Shown here piece after piece: positions 61,960 to 64,000 of a stretch of DNA of 64,000 nt (positions are counted from its first letter, which is position 1; each line of letters opens with the position of its first letter). The position numbers and the translations under genes were made by a program. Under the pieces are notes generated by a model. It did not search any database and was not told where the DNA came from. It worked only from the letters and a program-made list of their open reading frames with translations. Origin of the DNA: Pseudo-nitzschia pungens (lineage: Eukaryota > Bacillariophyta > Bacillariophyceae > Bacillariales > Bacillariaceae); NCBI GenBank assembly GCA_037355855.1, contig CM074758.1:4375001-4439000 (forward strand), read 5' to 3'.

Positions 61960-63240
61960 TGGTACGGCACAACGTTTCGAAGACGAAGACGAAGACGACT
62001 CACTCGGATTGTAGTACTGTAATTCACTTGTGCCGCGTAATTTCTATCAGCCGTCTTTTGAGAAAAAAAAAAAAAGAAAAAGGGAGTTTGCATCGATGAT
62101 GGATTCGACGAAACAGCTCCTAAACTCTCTGGTACAAATTTTTACGTAATTTAGTGTGCGATACGATCAATCGCGCTCTATTGTGCGCTCTGTTTTGACA
62201 CCGTTGTCATACGGTAGCACTGATTTGGACCTACCGGTATCAGTAATTTCGAAATTACGAAGTAAGGTTTACGTAAGGTAAGATTACCGGTACCGTAGTA
62301 CTTCGTAATCAGTTAAAAAAATAATTAACGCTCCGGTAAAGCGTGTGGAGTTGTAAATGTCCCGTCAGCGTGTGATTATGGTGCATTTTATAGCTATGCC
62401 CTTCCAGTAGGATTTGTACCACCAGATCTACATAAAATTACCCCAACTCTTAGCAACCCAATATTATAAGATGTAAGGTTACCGTACAGGATGCTACTAA
62501 GATGTGTCAAAAACAATTCTATCATAAACAACGGTTCACTTCCAATTCTGTAACTTACTTAAAAAGGATTGATCGACTGAACACCAAACAACAACAATCT
62601 CAGTTACGAGTAACCTTACGGTAATTTACATTATTCTTAAAAATTATTCATCGAGAGGGATAAGTTCCGTCTAATCAAGTAAGGCTACTACTTAGCTCTA
62701 TTGATACTACTACTTCGTACTTTGGAATCATAAGTCTGAATACTACTAGCATGATCTACAATTGCAGTATAAGACTAAGTAATCAATCAAAGGGGTATTC
62801 AAAAGTAGTAACCGAGGAATTTCTAAAATATGTCCCTCAGTTTCCATAGAATTCGGTAAGTTGGTGAGACTGCGATCCGAGGAATGCCGGTGATTAAGGT
62901 AGCCTTACCGAAATAAAAAACAATGATGCAACATTACTTATTGAGCGACTGAACAACAAATAACAAGCTCTCTTGTAAATTATCAAAACAAGAAGTCTAC
63001 AATCCGATGTAACATACTGTAAATGCACTAATTGTATTAATCTAAAAGAAAGTGAGATGTCGAGGTATTGCTTTGTACATCTCTTGACATATTTTTGATC
63101 ATTCAACTGACCACAATTTTCATTTCTGGTCCTCCAAAAATTTGTGGCTCTCCAACCTCCAATTTGGTGAACCCCACCGGTCAATCTTTATTTTGTAAAC
63201 CTTAACTTTAATATTTTCGTAACACACTCCTGTGCTGGAT
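61960..63240. other. Intergenic DNA
   Basis: No gene found. AT-rich, with TTACG/GTAAGG motif copies at 62255-62310, 62470-62490 and 62605-62630. It may include the 3' end or LTR of the copia element at the right edge, but no boundary was recognised. Confidence 0.5.
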
Positions 63241-64000
63241 TTATTCCGGCTCTTCAGTGCTCGGTGTTAATCCAAACCTAACCATGGCGTCTTCATATTC
63301 CTTTTGATACTGTTTGTCATCGTCTTCGCGTGTCCCTAATATAAGGTCACGAAACTTTCGGAAGAGCGTTCCCTGCACCGGCTTGGTATAATAGTCTGCG
63401 ATCATCTCCTTTGTTGGGCAATGTCGGACCACAATCTCCTTTCTTTTAATGCGATCAGTAATAAAGAAATACCGGATATGGATGTGCTTGGAACCTTTTC
63501 CACATGATAGTCTCCCATTGTTTTCTAATAGTATTGCTGCCTCATTATCCTGATAGAGAACGTCTTCGTCACTATCTCCCCCCTGAGCCAACCAAAAGTA
63601 TCGGAACCATATGTGCTTTGGTAATCTTTCTCCCACAGCAACAATTTCAGTTTCGGTGGAGCTTGTTGTATTCAGTTTTGTTTTGTTCGATGAGCCGTAG
63701 ATGGTTCCCCGACCTCCTGTCACCATAACACCAACGTGTCGTCCTCTCATGTCCTCATGGACTGCATGTGCTCCATCGATATACAGTGAGATCTCTTTGC
63801 CATCGTATCGAAGAATTAGAGGTAAATGTTTAGTTCCTTGTAGATACTTCATCAGGTGCACCAGTTTCTTGTAATCATGCTCATCCGGTCTTTGAACTCG
63901 TGTACATAGAAACGCCACTGCTGTTTGTAGGTCTGGACGCGCCCTCTTCCCTAGATATAGTGCTCTTGACGTCATTGTGTGGAAATAATCCTTCTCTTGT
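63241..64000 (-). CDS. Copia C pol, RNase H C-terminal end (cut by window edge)
   Basis: Open from the window edge to TAA 63241; an internal ATG at 63975 need not be a start. ARPDLQTAVAFL is the link after RT. RNase H motifs: LYIDGAHAVHEDMRGRHVG (Asp), SSTETEIVAVGE (Glu), LYQDNEAAILLE (Asp), HIRYFFITDRI and the copia-type ending IADYYTKPVQG. It differs clearly from copia A/B (FVDADHAGC, IADLFTKLL), so it is another Ty1/copia lineage. No damage is visible in this part. The rest lies beyond 64000. Confidence 0.88.
   Translation of the reverse strand, partial: QEKDYFHTMTSRALYLGKRARPDLQTAVAFLCTRVQRPDEHDYKKLVHLMKYLQGTKHLPLILRYDGKEISLYIDGAHAVHEDMRGRHVGVMVTGGRGTIYGSSNKTKLNTTSSTETEIVAVGERLPKHIWFRYFWLAQGGDSDEDVLYQDNEAAILLENNGRLSCGKGSKHIHIRYFFITDRIKRKEIVVRHCPTKEMIADYYTKPVQGTLFRKFRDLILGTREDDDKQYQKEYEDAMVRFGLTPSTEEPE

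Noticed and set aside
1..64000. tRNA, rRNA or other structured RNA genes
   Set aside because: No cloverleaf or rRNA-like segment was recognised by eye on either strand; a covariance-model scan would be needed to exclude them.

Overview
The window looks like nuclear DNA of a diatom or a close stramenopile relative. The evidence is Ty1/copia elements whose protease reads LDSHADT (as in diatom CoDi elements), long BspA-like/DUF285 surface-protein genes, a DUF4116-repeat protein, a PIF/Harbinger transposon with a separate Myb-like gene, and gene-poor DNA full of pentanucleotide microsatellites. No species is claimed. Most of the sequence is transposable element, with a few host genes between.

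Layout. 1-2833: non-coding, microsatellite-rich. 2834-14744: an old, broken Ty3/gypsy element (gypsy B, minus strand). It is split by a young, intact gypsy element (gypsy A, 2960-8734, target duplication TTGAG), a 593-bp foldback/MITE (9258-9850, CCAGG), a solo copia LTR (11731-12638, CATGT) and a second solo LTR (13696-14047). 14754-15620: truncated DUF285 gene. 15697-16443: fasciclin-domain gene. 17146-19983: intact secreted DUF285 protein. 20500-21620: degenerate repeat array. 21628-23977: decayed PIF/Harbinger transposon with both of its genes. 23981-26609: MITEs and LTR remnants.

26615-55286 is one nest. Copia A (LTRs 26615-36637, itself interrupted, and 54362-55286) carries in its left LTR a 9.08-kb tyrosine-recombinase retrotransposon (27267-36344). 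In its RNase H region it carries a full-length second copy of the same copia family (copia B, 43573-53381). Removing each insert restores the interrupted sequence exactly, apart from the copia target duplication. The tyrosine-recombinase element has split direct repeats of 495 bp and 275 bp whose internal copy is exactly the junction of the two termini, the PAT/Kangaroo-like DIRS arrangement.

55292-64000 is host DNA: a DUF4116-repeat gene, a sulfotransferase-like gene cut by an LTR fragment, a PLP aminotransferase gene interrupted by frameshifts, and at the right edge the RNase H end of a third copia lineage.

The most interesting pattern is that all four retroelement families place their downstream polyprotein in the same frame as the upstream gag-like ORF, separated by a UGA. 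In the copia pair the codons after the UGA differ mostly at synonymous positions and a GC-rich hairpin follows the stop. In the tyrosine-recombinase element the RT ORF has no ATG for about 500 codons. Together these suggest UGA readthrough as a shared expression strategy. TGA is also used as a genuine terminal stop elsewhere in the window, so the code appears standard.
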